From positions 144,099 through 208,098 of the forward strand of contig JALLLT010000059.1 of the NCBI GenBank assembly GCA_025266875.1: DNA of 64,000 bases. The letters run 5' to 3'. Source of the DNA: Fennellomyces sp. T-0311 (Eukaryota; Mucoromycota; Mucoromycetes; Mucorales; Lichtheimiaceae). The stretch's first letter is position 1. Each line of letters starts with the position of its first letter. The notes beneath the pieces are model-generated. The model made no database searches. It was not told the DNA's origin and worked only from the letters and a program-made list of their open reading frames with translations. Positions 35,657 to 46,742 of the stretch are shown piece by piece. The translations under genes and the position numbers were made by a program.

Positions 35657-38600
35657 ATGGCACGAGGAAATGGTCATGGTCGCAACCCTGCCGCTGTCCC
35701 CTAGGGAAGTGGCATGGGCAGTAGCAGTGGCGGCGTACCATTGCCTGGCCTTTCTCTTCCTCCCCCTCTCCAACAAAATGGAATGTATTTCCAACCACAG
35801 TTCTTCAATCAACAAGCAAGCTATGCTTACGATGCTGTTAGGGCTGGACAGCAAACCTTTGAAGAGGCCAAGGCGACAAGAGCCGCAAACACAAACAAGT
35901 CATATACGCCGAAGCAAGAAGAATTCCTGCGTTGGTGTGCCTGCCGCTGTCCGCCAGACCATACAAACCAAATTGTCGATGATGCAAAAGTTCATCTTTT
36001 TCTGGTCGAAGAGGTACAGTTTCTGTTTATCATCTTTGTGTAGAATAGAGCCACTTACATGTTCTATAGGTTGTTTTGCGTGAAAAGCAGAAGCCGGGAA
36101 GAAAGAAGGTTTTGCCTGCCATCACCAATTCAGAATCATCTGCTGCTGCTGCTGCCCAAGAAACACATTTCACTGAACTTGCTGCTGAAGCTGCCGCTGC
36201 TGCCGTTACCATGTCGTCTGACTCTCCTCCTCAGAGCGCCACTGTGATTTCGTCGCCCCCCTCTGCCACATAATCATCATCCTCTACTGCTCCCCCGGCC
36301 AATACTACCATTACCATGTTTGCTGCTGCCGGCGTGGATGCTGCCGCCGATGCCGTCTTATCTCGTATGCCTGCCAATGAAGAAAAAAGAGTTGGTCTTG
36401 CCACCGTTCTCGCGTACATCAACTCTCTCGTCGATCTTTATACAATGCAGATCGAGAAAGACGGCTGCTTTTCCCGACCTCATCCCCGTAGGCCCTATGT
36501 TCAAGCTTTGGTGAGGAAGCTAAAATACCAAGAAAGCACTTTGAAGCGTGAGCGATATGATGATAGAGGTGCGGGCACGATTGCAGATGGATACACAACA
36601 ACCGAGGAGATGAAGGTTATGGTCGACTACTTTTTTGGCAAAAACACGGCGGAACGATTGCGAAACTGCACCTCGTTTTTGCTTGCTCATTACGGTTTGC
36701 TACGTGGCGAAAGCATTCGAAAAATGGAGTTTGCCGATTTACAGACCATGTTGCTGGAGAACGAAGGTGTCACTGAGTGCCATGCATTAATTATGGTTTT
36801 GTTGCAAGGAAAAACCAACCAGAAGGGCCGTGTCGAATTTGCTGCTTGTCTCAGGAATGCCAAGGTTCAGATTTGTCCACAGATGATCCTTTCAACATAC
36901 CTCTTTTGTCGGTGGCATGTACGTGGCGAGCAGTTTCCAAATTTAAACACAAACAAGGATTGGTACCGGCTCAAACTTATCAAATCCTCGGGCAATGACA
37001 ACACTGCAGAGTTATCGTATCCAGCACACTTAGCAGCAATTAGTGCAGCATTCAAGGAGGTCGGCTTGCACTCGAAGGCAAAAACACACGCAATGCGTGG
37101 GTCGGGAGCACAGATGGCAGAAGTTTTGGGCACTAGCGAAGCAGCAATCCAACGTTTGGGCAGGTGGAATAGCAATGCATTGTCAAAGAAGTACGTGACC
37201 AATATCCCAAGAGAAGCATTACGAACGCTCGCAGGTTTTACTCGCCAAGTGGGCCAATATTACCTACCACGTGCGACTGTCACTCCTCCTCTTGAACTTT
37301 GTCGGAAGGTGTATGTGATATTCAACAATAGTAAAAGGCAGGTAAGTGACGAGACTCAAGTGATGACTGATTTATTTCGTATGTTGAATCATCACTTTAA
37401 ATAATAAAAGCTTATTCTCGAGGGGTTGGATCATTGACATGGTTGTAAGGCACATGAACCGCTGTGGTAACCAGAGTTATGTGGGTTTCACTAAGATAGG
37501 CAAGGTTATTACGATGAACGCATGTCAAGACAGAGATCTGGCTGTAGATCGGAAAATTAAAGTAACCCGTTGTCAATAAGCAAACAAGGGTAAATGATGC
37601 ATAAGCCATAATCATGTTGTGGATACAACAGTGTACCCGTGGGTCGATACTTGGCGCCAGCGCTTAGACAGTGGAAATATGGAACAATCGTCGCTTGCAG
37701 CGGATGGGTTTTTAAAGTTGCTAGAGCAACTTCGGATTGTGTTTCTACAGGATTCTGTCCTTTTGAAGAAGCAGTACCCGCACCATTTTGTTTGGAAAGA
37801 TCCTCTTTTCCAAGACGACCTGTACCTGCAGTTCGAAAGGTGCGTGATGAATAGCTTTAATTACTATGGTTAACTTACTGTATCAACTATTGCTAGTGAT
37901 GTGAATGATGCTTTGGACGTGGAAGTTGAACCAAGTGAATTGCTGCTACAGAGGGCTGTACCGATCATCGAGAGCAGACTTGGAGTTCTACAACAGCAAA
38001 TCGCTCTACAATTTCAAAAGCAAAACGAGTTCATCAACTCTCTCGCTGGTCTTCTTACTTCTCTCCAACCTCTTGCTCAACTCGGTCAACAATCGCACGA
38101 CATCCAAAATGCTATCCAACAATGGCAAGATCTTGTGTGCGGTCGTACATCGTTGAGCTTTTCGCTCAACATCAATCAACAGCAACAACAACAGCACCAG
38201 GCGCAGCAGCAACACCAGCATACAAATCCCTCTGTAGGAGCAACAGTAACAGCAACACCATTGTTCTCTACAACAACAACATCATCATCACCGTTCCCTG
38301 CAGCAACAGCAACAACGTCATCGCCCTCGGCAGCAGCAGCATCGTCTCCAACAACAGCAACTGCAACATTCACAACAGCAACAGGAGCAAACCCTGTGCT
38401 GCTCCCACCGCCATCAACAGAAGAATCGCCACAACCGATTCCAAAGTACAAAATGTGTCGAGGGGTGGAAACGTTCAAGACCTTGTGGTGCGAGTTCTTT
38501 GAGGGGTTAGTGGTTGATCTGCCAAACGGCGGAAAAACACGCCTGCCCAAAGTTGACGATCTCGAAAAAAAGTACAAAAAAAGGTGGCGCGAAGAATCTG

Positions 38601-38773
38601 GCGAAAATCAGTTCTTCTGCAGAAGAAACCGCATCATCAAACGAATCAAAGCCGAAGTATCTGAAACCAATCCTGTTCAAGACGTTTTGCAACGGTATCA
38701 CTTGAGAAAGTTAACGAAAGATGTTTCGTTCGACTGGATTTCGAAGAATATGTCTTCATTTTTTGAAGATTGA
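35657..38773 (+). pseudogene. Crypton-type tyrosine recombinase with GCR1_C domain
   Basis: One frame runs from ATG 35657 with introns 36014-36069 (56 nt) and 37840-37896 (57 nt). The recombinase core shows HYGLLRGESIRKMEF (Arg), KTHAMRGSGAQMAEV (His-x-x-Arg) and RLGRWNSNALSKKYVTNIP (catalytic Tyr). After a Gln- and Ser/Thr-rich linker, YKMCRGVETFKTLWCEFF and QFFCRRNRIIKRI form a GCR1_C-like DNA-binding domain, the usual Crypton partner. It is dead: TAG at 35702-35704, TAA at 36271-36273 and a solo LTR at 37314-37630. Excising the LTR plus one TSD copy restores KVYPWVDTWRQRL in frame. Confidence 0.9.
37314..37630 (-). mobile_element. solo LTR, 317 bp, TSD GTGTA, inside the Crypton
   Basis: Inverted copy of the LTR at 18,297-18,613 with the same length. 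GTGTA flanks it at 37309-37313 and 37631-37635. Confidence 0.95.
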
Positions 38774-39876
38774 TCTTACTGTCGCCGTCTTGTTTCGTTC
38801 TCATGTTGCCTCCTCAACCACCCACCTTACTTTTCTTTTGGTTCGTCCCATTCACTTGTCCTGCCTCCCATTTGACTTGCTGCCTGGTGATCGTTGCCTA
38901 GTTGTCTCTCTGCTCGCTGCGGCCTTTGCCGTTACTTTTGCCGTGCTCGCTTGTCTTGCCCTGCTTGACGTACCTCTTTGCCATCTCTTTTTTGCTGTGC
39001 CCTGCCGACCACCTCATTCTTCTCTCAATATTAGACATAGATTTTTTTTTTAAAATTTTTTCTTGAATACACTTTAATAATGCTGCTTTATGCACATATA
39101 GCTGTATATTACATTGCTGCTATTGTGCATGAAGTAAGCTGCTGCACCATGCAGTTTGTGTCATCAACTCATACAGGCAGCATTAACATAGCACTGTCAG
39201 GAATTTGAATTGCTGCTTAACTACTATAAGAAAGCAAACTAGCCGTGCTTCCACAAAGCTTTGTAGCCATTAACGCTTACAATGATTAAGATTCAATTGT
39301 AGTAAAGATCATCCCATCACAGTAACTACAATCGCAATGCTCGCCCATGACCATTGACATGAAACCGAGAACTGAGCACTTTATGCAATAACCGTTTATG
39401 CCGCTCGTCAGGCAGTATGCCTTTTGCGCTGGTGACCTCGGCAATAAATATCTAGAGATATCAATTGTTTAAACCAATGATATCGTAGAATATCTATATA
39501 CTGGGTCTCAAAAAGTCATAACCTGGAAAAAATTTTGTGACCTCAGGATTTGATAATTGTATCCAGAAACGACTTCTTTTACTACTTTTCTCTCAAGTTC
39601 ATCTATGTATGCATTCCGTCGATTCATTCGCTAGCAATGATGTGACCTTTTACACTCTCAGTCTCTCAGCTGCTAACCTTCTACAGCACTCGGAATTTAG
39701 TTTATTATTGCTATTCGAAATTCTTAGTAATATCGCAGTTCATTATGGCGTCTACTATGTTAGATACAACAGCTTCTCTAGGTTCCATACAACATTATGT
39801 TATATAGCAAAGGTATTAAAAGTTTTTTCTTTTACTCTTTTATACTATATATTCTATAGCATAACATAGTGTAGTG
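38774..39876. other. no supported gene
   Basis: 3' flank of the Crypton gene, with T/C-rich and AT-rich parts. Nothing recognised. Confidence 0.4.
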
Positions 39877-40626
39877 TAAGGTTCTCCATTCGGGTTTTCG
39901 AGTCGGGTACCTACTGACTCGTACCCGACCCAAAAAAAGTCAACTCGTACTCGTCAAATACCCGAAAAACTCGAAACCTCGTACTCGAAGCCCGACTCGA
40001 AAATGATACAATGACTTAGGTGCAATCAGCATTAAAGTAGCAAAGATTCCGGAATCGAGCTCAATGCGACAATGTCAAGCATAAAAATGATTATACTGGT
40101 GTAAAATGGATCTACATTGGCTTGAAACAGATATTAATAAGAGGCAAACACTGAATTTGAGGCATGTGAAAAAGACACATTCTTCAAAATTGTTTTATTA
40201 TTGTTGTTGTTGTAAGTGACACATATTGTGACGATAACAGTTTCAAACGGGAAATGAATGGAGGTAGCAGGCAATAGAAGTATGGTTTGGTAAAAAAAAA
40301 TTCACTTTCTAGCTCATCTTATGACCACCTTGCATTTGCACATGATTAAGCCTATTTATGAATGACATTGACGCACGCCTTTAGTAGCCACTCTGTAAAT
40401 AAAGCTTAATTATCAAGTGCAACTATACATTACTTTCCATTTGCTATATATCCCAGATGCATCCACCTGTATATATTATCTTGTACATATAACTGACCGA
40501 GTCGAGTCGGGTATTTCAAAAAAAAACTTGAAAACATAACGAGTCGAGTATCTATTGACTTGTACCCGACTCGTCATGCTGAGTATCGAGTCGGGTACGA
40601 GTATTCAGGTATATTGGAGAAGCCTA
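39877..40626. mobile_element. 750 bp non-autonomous hAT-type element
   Basis: Ends TAAGGTTCTCC and GGAGAAGCCTA are imperfect inverted repeats, and the 8 bp direct repeat GTGTAGTG flanks it (39869-39876, 40627-40634), the hAT duplication length. Subterminal regions carry many CGAGTCGGGTAC-like words in both orientations. No open frame of note. The right end is shared with bases 1-67. Confidence 0.9.
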
Positions 40627-40849
40627 GTGTAGTGTATTCAATGAAAAAAAATAAAACCATAAGCTTAAGTATACATATGAAGAACATTTAATCATCTGAA
40701 GGCACCAGAAACATAATACTGCCATAGTTGTGGCTAGTTTTTATAACTGCTCGGGCATGCTGGTACAGTTTAGCTGGTCTCATTTTGTCAACCGTACAGA
40801 GCTCATCATATTCGTTTAGTTGCCGATTCTATATACGCTCAGTCAGGTC

Positions 40850-41021
40850 TAGGGCTCTAAATACAGGCGGGCAGACCTGTGGACTGCCTGTTTTGGCCTG
40901 GAATTTTCGGGCATCGGGCCAGGAAAGCTGTATGTAGGTAGGTGCCTGAACAGGCACAGTATTATATAGAGGCCCGGCCGTCAGGCCACTGGCCCGACCG
41001 AGTGCCCGAATGTGAAGCATA
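40850..41021 (+). repeat. terminus of a TAGGGCTCTAAA (hAT-like) element
   Basis: Starts TAGGGCTCTAAATACAGGCG, like the ends at 17,942 and 58,742, but the following GC-rich sequence (many CCCG/CGGG words) differs. It is interrupted by the Tc1 element at 41,024, and the other end was not found. Confidence 0.45.
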
Positions 41022-41023
41022 TA

Positions 41024-42374
41024 CAGTCATACACAAAAAGTATTCAGACGATTTTCAAAAATTTAAATTTTTGAAAAGGACCTGATAACTTTAACCATGT
41101 AAAACCAACCTTCCCAACCATACTACAAGATTCAAAAAACAAAGAATAAAAGATGATGTTATATAGATGCATAATCAAAGAAAAAAATAAGATTGTCTAA
41201 TAATGGGTGTGGCCACCTTGGGCATTAATCACAGCTTGACAGCGAGATGGCATACTAGCAACGAGGCTTTCTGCAAGCTCAAGGCTTAGATTTCGCCATT
41301 CATCCTGGAGACAGACCTTTAACTGTTCCTTATTTTTGATGTGGTGTCTTCGGCTCTAAATCCGCCTTTCAAGAGCTCACCAAACATGTTCGATCGGGTT
41401 CAGATCAGGACTTTGTGCGAGCCATGTGTCAAACCCTCTAATCTGCCATCTAGTCTTATACCAGGTTGTGTATGACCCTGTATGGCAGCTGGCACCATCC
41501 TCTTGAAAGATGAATTCACGTTCTGGATGATCATCAGACAGAGCGCGAAGAAACAGAAGGAAATTGTCTGACAAACAGTTGACATATGCATCCTGGTCTA
41601 CGGTGCCATCCAAAATTACAAGAGGTCCAAAGCCTCCTGCCCAGAAGCAGCTCCAGATCATAACCGAACCTTTGCCAAACTTTACTGTTGGTACAATATG
41701 GTTCCGGTCATACCGTTCGCCTTCGCGCCGAAGTACACGGGCCCCTTCATCATTGCCCCACACGGTAAATCGCGATTCATCAGACCAAATGACATTGCGC
41801 CATTGATCCACTGTCCAGTTGGCATGTTCACGAGCCCAGTCCAGCCTCTTTTGCATGTGCGCCGTCGTAAGTGCAGGCTTACGTGCAGGAGAGTACGAAC
41901 CAAACCCCAGCCTCCCCAAATAGTTGATAATTGTGTTGCGGTGGACGTTGATACCAACTTGCTCTAAAGTGACCTGGTGCGCGGCATATGGCTTGAATGG
42001 ATCAGCGCGTACAGACTTTACAAGCGCTCTTTGGCCTCTTTCAGTTATGGTACATGGTCTTCCACTTCTCTTCTTGGGCAACGTTGTCCCTGTTTTCTCC
42101 CAACGATGGAAAATACTTGACACAGTTCCCTTGGGAATGCCAAGTTTGGTTGCTATGCCACCAAATGATAGACCTTGCTCGTGTAAGCCGACGATGCGAC
42201 CACAAGTGAACTGGTCGTACTCTTGACTTTTTTCACGCTGTGTATTAGTTGTGTCGCTAAGTGGCATGGTAGTTTTATTGAGAAAGTTTAGGAAAAGAAA
42301 GGGTTTGAAAAAGATGTTGTGTCAAAATTTACGCCAAATATGCAGGTCGTCTGAATACTTTTTGTGTGTGACTG
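41024..42374 (-). mobile_element. Tc1/mariner element, 1,351 bp
   Basis: Terminal inverted repeats start CAGTCATACACAAAAAGTAT at both ends (one difference: CACACACAAA on the right), flanked by TA (41022-41023, 42375-42376). The transposase reads in minus orientation. Confidence 0.95.
41197..42267 (-). pseudogene. Tc1-type transposase with two in-frame stops
   Basis: From ATG 42267: paired helix-turn-helix region (RIVGLHEQGLSFGGIATKLG, GTVSSIFHRWEKTG, KRSGRPCTIT), then catalytic blocks VIWSDESRF, IFQEDGASCHTG and SPDLNPIEHVW, giving a DD35E-like spacing by my count. After HVW a TGA (codon 297) and a TAG (codon 304) interrupt; the frame then runs on to MPSRCQAVINAQGGHTHY, a normal Tc1 C-terminus. 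All catalytic residues precede the first stop, but a full-length product of 356 residues is not made. Confidence 0.93.
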
Positions 42375-42603
42375 TATATATAACGTTCTGCCAGGAAACA
42401 TGTATCCAAACTTTAAACGCCGATAACTTTGTGAATTCATGTCTGTTTCGTATTGAACAAAATGCTGTTGATAGCTGAAGGAGCTTTTCCGTGTAATATA
42501 TAGTTGGGTTTTTAATTTATTGATTTAAAGCTGTACAATGTTGTAAAACGTAATTTCAGGCATTTTTTTCCATGAAATTTTGGAAGAATGAAACACAAAC
42601 CTT

Positions 42604-42981
42604 TTAATTTTTCCCCAACTGAATCTTCTTCATTATACTGTTGAAATTGCTCCACCACTTTTCAAAGGAAATGAGGTCGCTTTTACCCACATCAGAGAAG
42701 TAAGTATACAATTGTCGAGTAATTTGTACTTTAGTGCAGTTGAGGATCTGATTATATGCGACTTCCTGCTTAATGGTGGCCTGAAGTTCCCTATTGGTCG
42801 CAGTCTTGCAAAATATTTTGGGGATGTCACGTAATCCAGCCTCCTTCATATCCTCTTTGAGAACCGTGAAGCAGAGCGTCCTAATTCTTTCATCCTTAAG
42901 GTGATCCTGAAGTAGCTGTGCAGTAACAGGCTTACCAACTTTGACACGGTCGACAGCGAACACCATGGTGGAATATTTCAT
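42604..42981 (-). CDS. small protein of CACTA element 2
   Basis: Single open frame of 125 codons (MKYSTMVFAVDRVKVGK..., ending KKIQLGKN). Mixed alpha-helical-looking sequence, no known motif. It lies between the left terminus and the transposase, in the same orientation. The ATG at MVFAVDR is an alternative start. Could be an accessory transposition protein or a captured fragment. Confidence 0.5.
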   Translation of the reverse strand: MKYSTMVFAVDRVKVGKPVTAQLLQDHLKDERIRTLCFTVLKEDMKEAGLRDIPKIFCKTATNRELQATIKQEVAYNQILNCTKVQITRQLYTYFSDVGKSDLISFEKWWSNFNSIMKKIQLGKN

Positions 42982-43245
42982 TAATTACAGTGTAAACAGG
43001 TCAACTTTCTTAAATTTCGATAGGATTGGATAGATTTGGGTGATAAATTTGTGACAACAGGGTTTCACAGGAAATTTCAGTGGATTATGATAAATTTGGG
43101 TGAATGAGTAAAGGTAGTTCTGGGTGAATACAGATGAAATGCTGTTAGCTTTATATATATAATTAGAGAATATACAGTATACAGGAGTGTTGATTTAACA
43201 CAGTAGTTATGTATCAACAGCAAGTTATTATTATGTAAAACCATT

Positions 43246-46200
43246 TTAAATTCTTCTGTCTATACCCAGATTTGTACCATGTGGTCTGAGTCCTGGATAC
43301 ACATAATAGCATCTGTTTTCCTTTTTTGATCTCAGAGTTCCAATAAAGCAATCAATGCGTCTTGAGTCTGTAATGTATAGCTTTGACTTGCTAGCATCTT
43401 CAGGATTCGGTCCAATTGGCATCTCATTCGCAGTCGCGCTTACTCCTTTGAATATCCGTACCAGAGCTAATATTTTTCTTCTTCCTACGATTATATTAGA
43501 ATCACCACAAGTCCAATAATATGTACAGGTATTTGTTACACCTACCATTAAATGCATGACTGAAAAATAGCATACATTCACCAAAAAATTCTTTATATTC
43601 CATTTTTTCTGTACGACGGGTAGAGCAGGCATTCGCATTCACAGGTAAAGTTAACTTGACTAACGTTGAAGGTCGTTTCACATGTTTGTCGCGGTAAAAT
43701 TGTGAATCATAGATGTTGCCATAGGTGAACATGCGCTTCGCGACAATAACATCATCTTCAATGTTTGGCGCAGATTTCAATTTCTTTGTTCGTTGCCAGT
43801 ACTTTTTCAGCAAAGTCTCGATGTGAATGTCATGCTTTTCATATATCCAAGAGAGCGACGCGTGATCATTAACAATATCCCGAAGCTCTAGATAATTGAC
43901 CTCGTTGTTAATCGCATAGACATCTCTGCTCACCACATGCTCGACTGAATTCATTATCGTGCTTCCCATTGGGTCAATTGCCATGCTTTCCACTGAGTCA
44001 GTTGCCATGTGCTTTGAGCTTTCTCGATGAGAATAATCACGACAGGCCGAAAATCGCACCATAATGTTGCTAGCATTCTTTGCAGGTGCCACCTTAGATC
44101 GAATTCTTTTACTATATGAGCCAATAATGCGCTTAGTAGGTCGAGTGCTGTATCCGCGTGCTGGCCCAAGTTTCATCAGTGCGCCAGGTATGTGCCGTAA
44201 ATAGTGCATGCATGCTGAATAGAAGTTATGCGGTAAGAAATCCATGGCAAACGTATGCCATTGGTCAAGACACCTTTACAAATATACATAACAGTCAGCA
44301 TTTGATACAACACATATAGAAATCCTTAACCTTACATTTTTGCACGTTCAATATCAGCTTTAGATATACACCAGGAAAGTGTGATAGCACAAGCCTCCAC
44401 AAGAGAAACTAGCGCTGAAATGGCGTGGTTGTCGCAACCAGATTCCTCAAGTGACTCCACTATCAATGTCGGGACAATGTACAATACGATGTCGATCCAG
44501 TCGACTGCACGTGCGTGCTTCGGGCGCTTGAAAACATCTAAAAGTGATAGTAAGTAAGGATGCCAGAATAATATGTTGATACATGAAGTATTTAATACCT
44601 ATAGGTCTGCCAGTAAAGCTTGTCGGTAATGTTGATATCGCACTTTCAAGTCTGACGCCTAGTGCTTTTTTATCCTGTGTCGAAAGATTGAACACGGTGT
44701 CGCCATATAACATTTTCCACAGATGGGGGCCGAGATTTGAGCCAATCAAATGCATTTCGTCTAACCCAAAGTAAAAAGGACCGTGAAACGCCTTTAGTTC
44801 TGAGAAAGGAGTCACGAATATCCCACGGATCTATTTCCAAAAATGTGTAAGATCACTCATTCATATTTAGCATATATAAACTGACCATATCTCCATCTTT
44901 GAAATGCTTGGCTGCACGATTCTCTAGAAGCTCCATCGGCCCAGGAAAGTATCGGCCATGCCCGTTTCCTTTGTTGCTCAGCAACCGCGTAGTAAGAGTG
45001 GGGCATATTCTGCAGCCGTATTTTGATTGATGTCCCAAATGTCCACAAAGACCAGCAGCTGCCGGTATGTCTTCTGATGCGGGTAGCAAATGCGCCTTTG
45101 CGTCTAACTTAAACCCATCGGAACCGATAACATGTATTCCAACGCTTTCTAGTATCTTGAGTTCGTCGATCAGTGGTTGAAGATAGGAGTACAGGCTCTC
45201 TTTTTCTTTTGGGCTAACCGGAAGGATTGCAACTTGGATCATATTCTTCTCCAAATATCTAATAATCACAGCGTAAAAAGATAACAGTGAGTAATTGAAG
45301 CGTAATGTGGTTATCATATACTGCTTTCTTTACCTTTCTTCCTTTGGAAAGTTTAAAACGATGAGATGAACGATTGTAAGGGAGATTTTGATACGAGCGA
45401 AAGGCGTAAATCCATCTATATACAGCGCTAGCGCGATATCATATTCGGAATTGAATAAATGTGCTTGATGTCCAAGAAATGCATTGCCGTCGAAAATATC
45501 GCGTAACTTCTGTTCCTGAACTATGTTGTTTTTGGGCTCTGTTTCAGCTTGATTCTCTTCGCTGTGACCGCTACTGCAGGTGCTAATGCTGCTAATGCTG
45601 ATTTTTTCGTCGTCGTACTGATACTCAAGCAACTCGCGGGTGCTAAGACGACCAAGTAGTGCTGCTAGTTGACCAGCTAATGGTAAATAAGTCATTGTCG
45701 AAACTGGTTTTGTTTTTTCTGCATCTGCATAGCGATTACTTCCACATTCATCACACAAATCTTCTCCTTCCGCAAGTAATCGACATCTCTTAGGGCATAT
45801 GTGTAGTTCCTGAGGTGTCACCAGAAGCATTCTCACTAAGAGAGTTTCTGATTCATCTGGAGAGAGGAGCGGTAATCGAACTAAAAAGCCGGTATTAGTA
45901 GCGAATAGTTGCACTATCCAGTTTTCATTATTACAAAAACATACCGAAGTCTTCGTCTAATATCCAATCATTGATAAAGTTCGAAAAGGCACGAAACACC
46001 TCGCGTGTGACATTCTTATCCATTACCATCTCATACAACTCGAGACTTTTCTGCTGGATTATTGAGAGATTTCTTGTTGGTGGGATAGTAAACGTTTCTG
46101 GCGACTCTGTATTTTTTGGACGTGGCTGTTCATGAGCAATTGTATTTGGAAGGAAGTAGCTTTCATCTTCCATCGTTTCATTGACTGAATGGCTATCATC

Positions 46201-46629
46201 ATCCATCATATAGTTGAATGAAAAGCTGTCGTCGCTACCAGAATAATCATCATCCTCTTCGGAACTGTGAGAGTCGTCGCTTGCGCTCTCAGAATCACGT
46301 GTGTATGCATTTTCGCCATGGTCATGTGCACTGGGAGTGTTGTAGCTCGTAATCTGCTGTTGGGTTACAGTTTCTGAATCAGGGAAGCTCAGAATCGAAG
46401 TATGGAGAGGTCGGTTATAAGTCTCAACGTGTTCTCTAACATGCTCACTTTCGTTTGAGGGTTGCAACGTCGTTGGATTGTTGACGTAATGCATGGTAAT
46501 AGGACGCTGCTGTATGGCTAGTCGTTTCTTCTCTTCCAGCTGCCTACAAAACTTTTCATAGCAGTAGTTGACATGGTTTTCATAATTTGCATCCATAATG
46601 TATCCATTGCAAATCTGGCACTCTTTCAT
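43246..46629 (-). CDS. tnp2-type transposase of CACTA element 2
   Basis: Multi-exon minus-strand gene. The N-terminus has a C2HC-like finger (ECQICNGYIMDANYENHVNY), then a long acidic, Ser-rich stretch. The next exon holds CPKRCRLLAEGEDLCDECGS and ALYIDGFTPFARIKISLTIV. Then come GLCGHLGHQSKYGCRICPT, FHGPFYFGLDEMHLIGSNLG and a C-terminal part with CRDYSHRESS and DRRI at the end. Phases join exons starting at 46629, 45913, about 45280, 44830 and beyond. The first intron would be only 31 nt (45914-45944), with good GT-AG edges but unusually short; a small deletion is the alternative. No premature stop was noticed. Confidence 0.75.
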
Positions 46630-46742
46630 TGGGGCGAGTCAGTAAGGAAGGCACTTACGTTTTGACTTGCATAATTTTAATTTTTTTAAAGTTAGATCGC
46701 GTGCTCCTTCCGCCGCTCCTCTTTTTTTTTTCGTCGTTCTCA

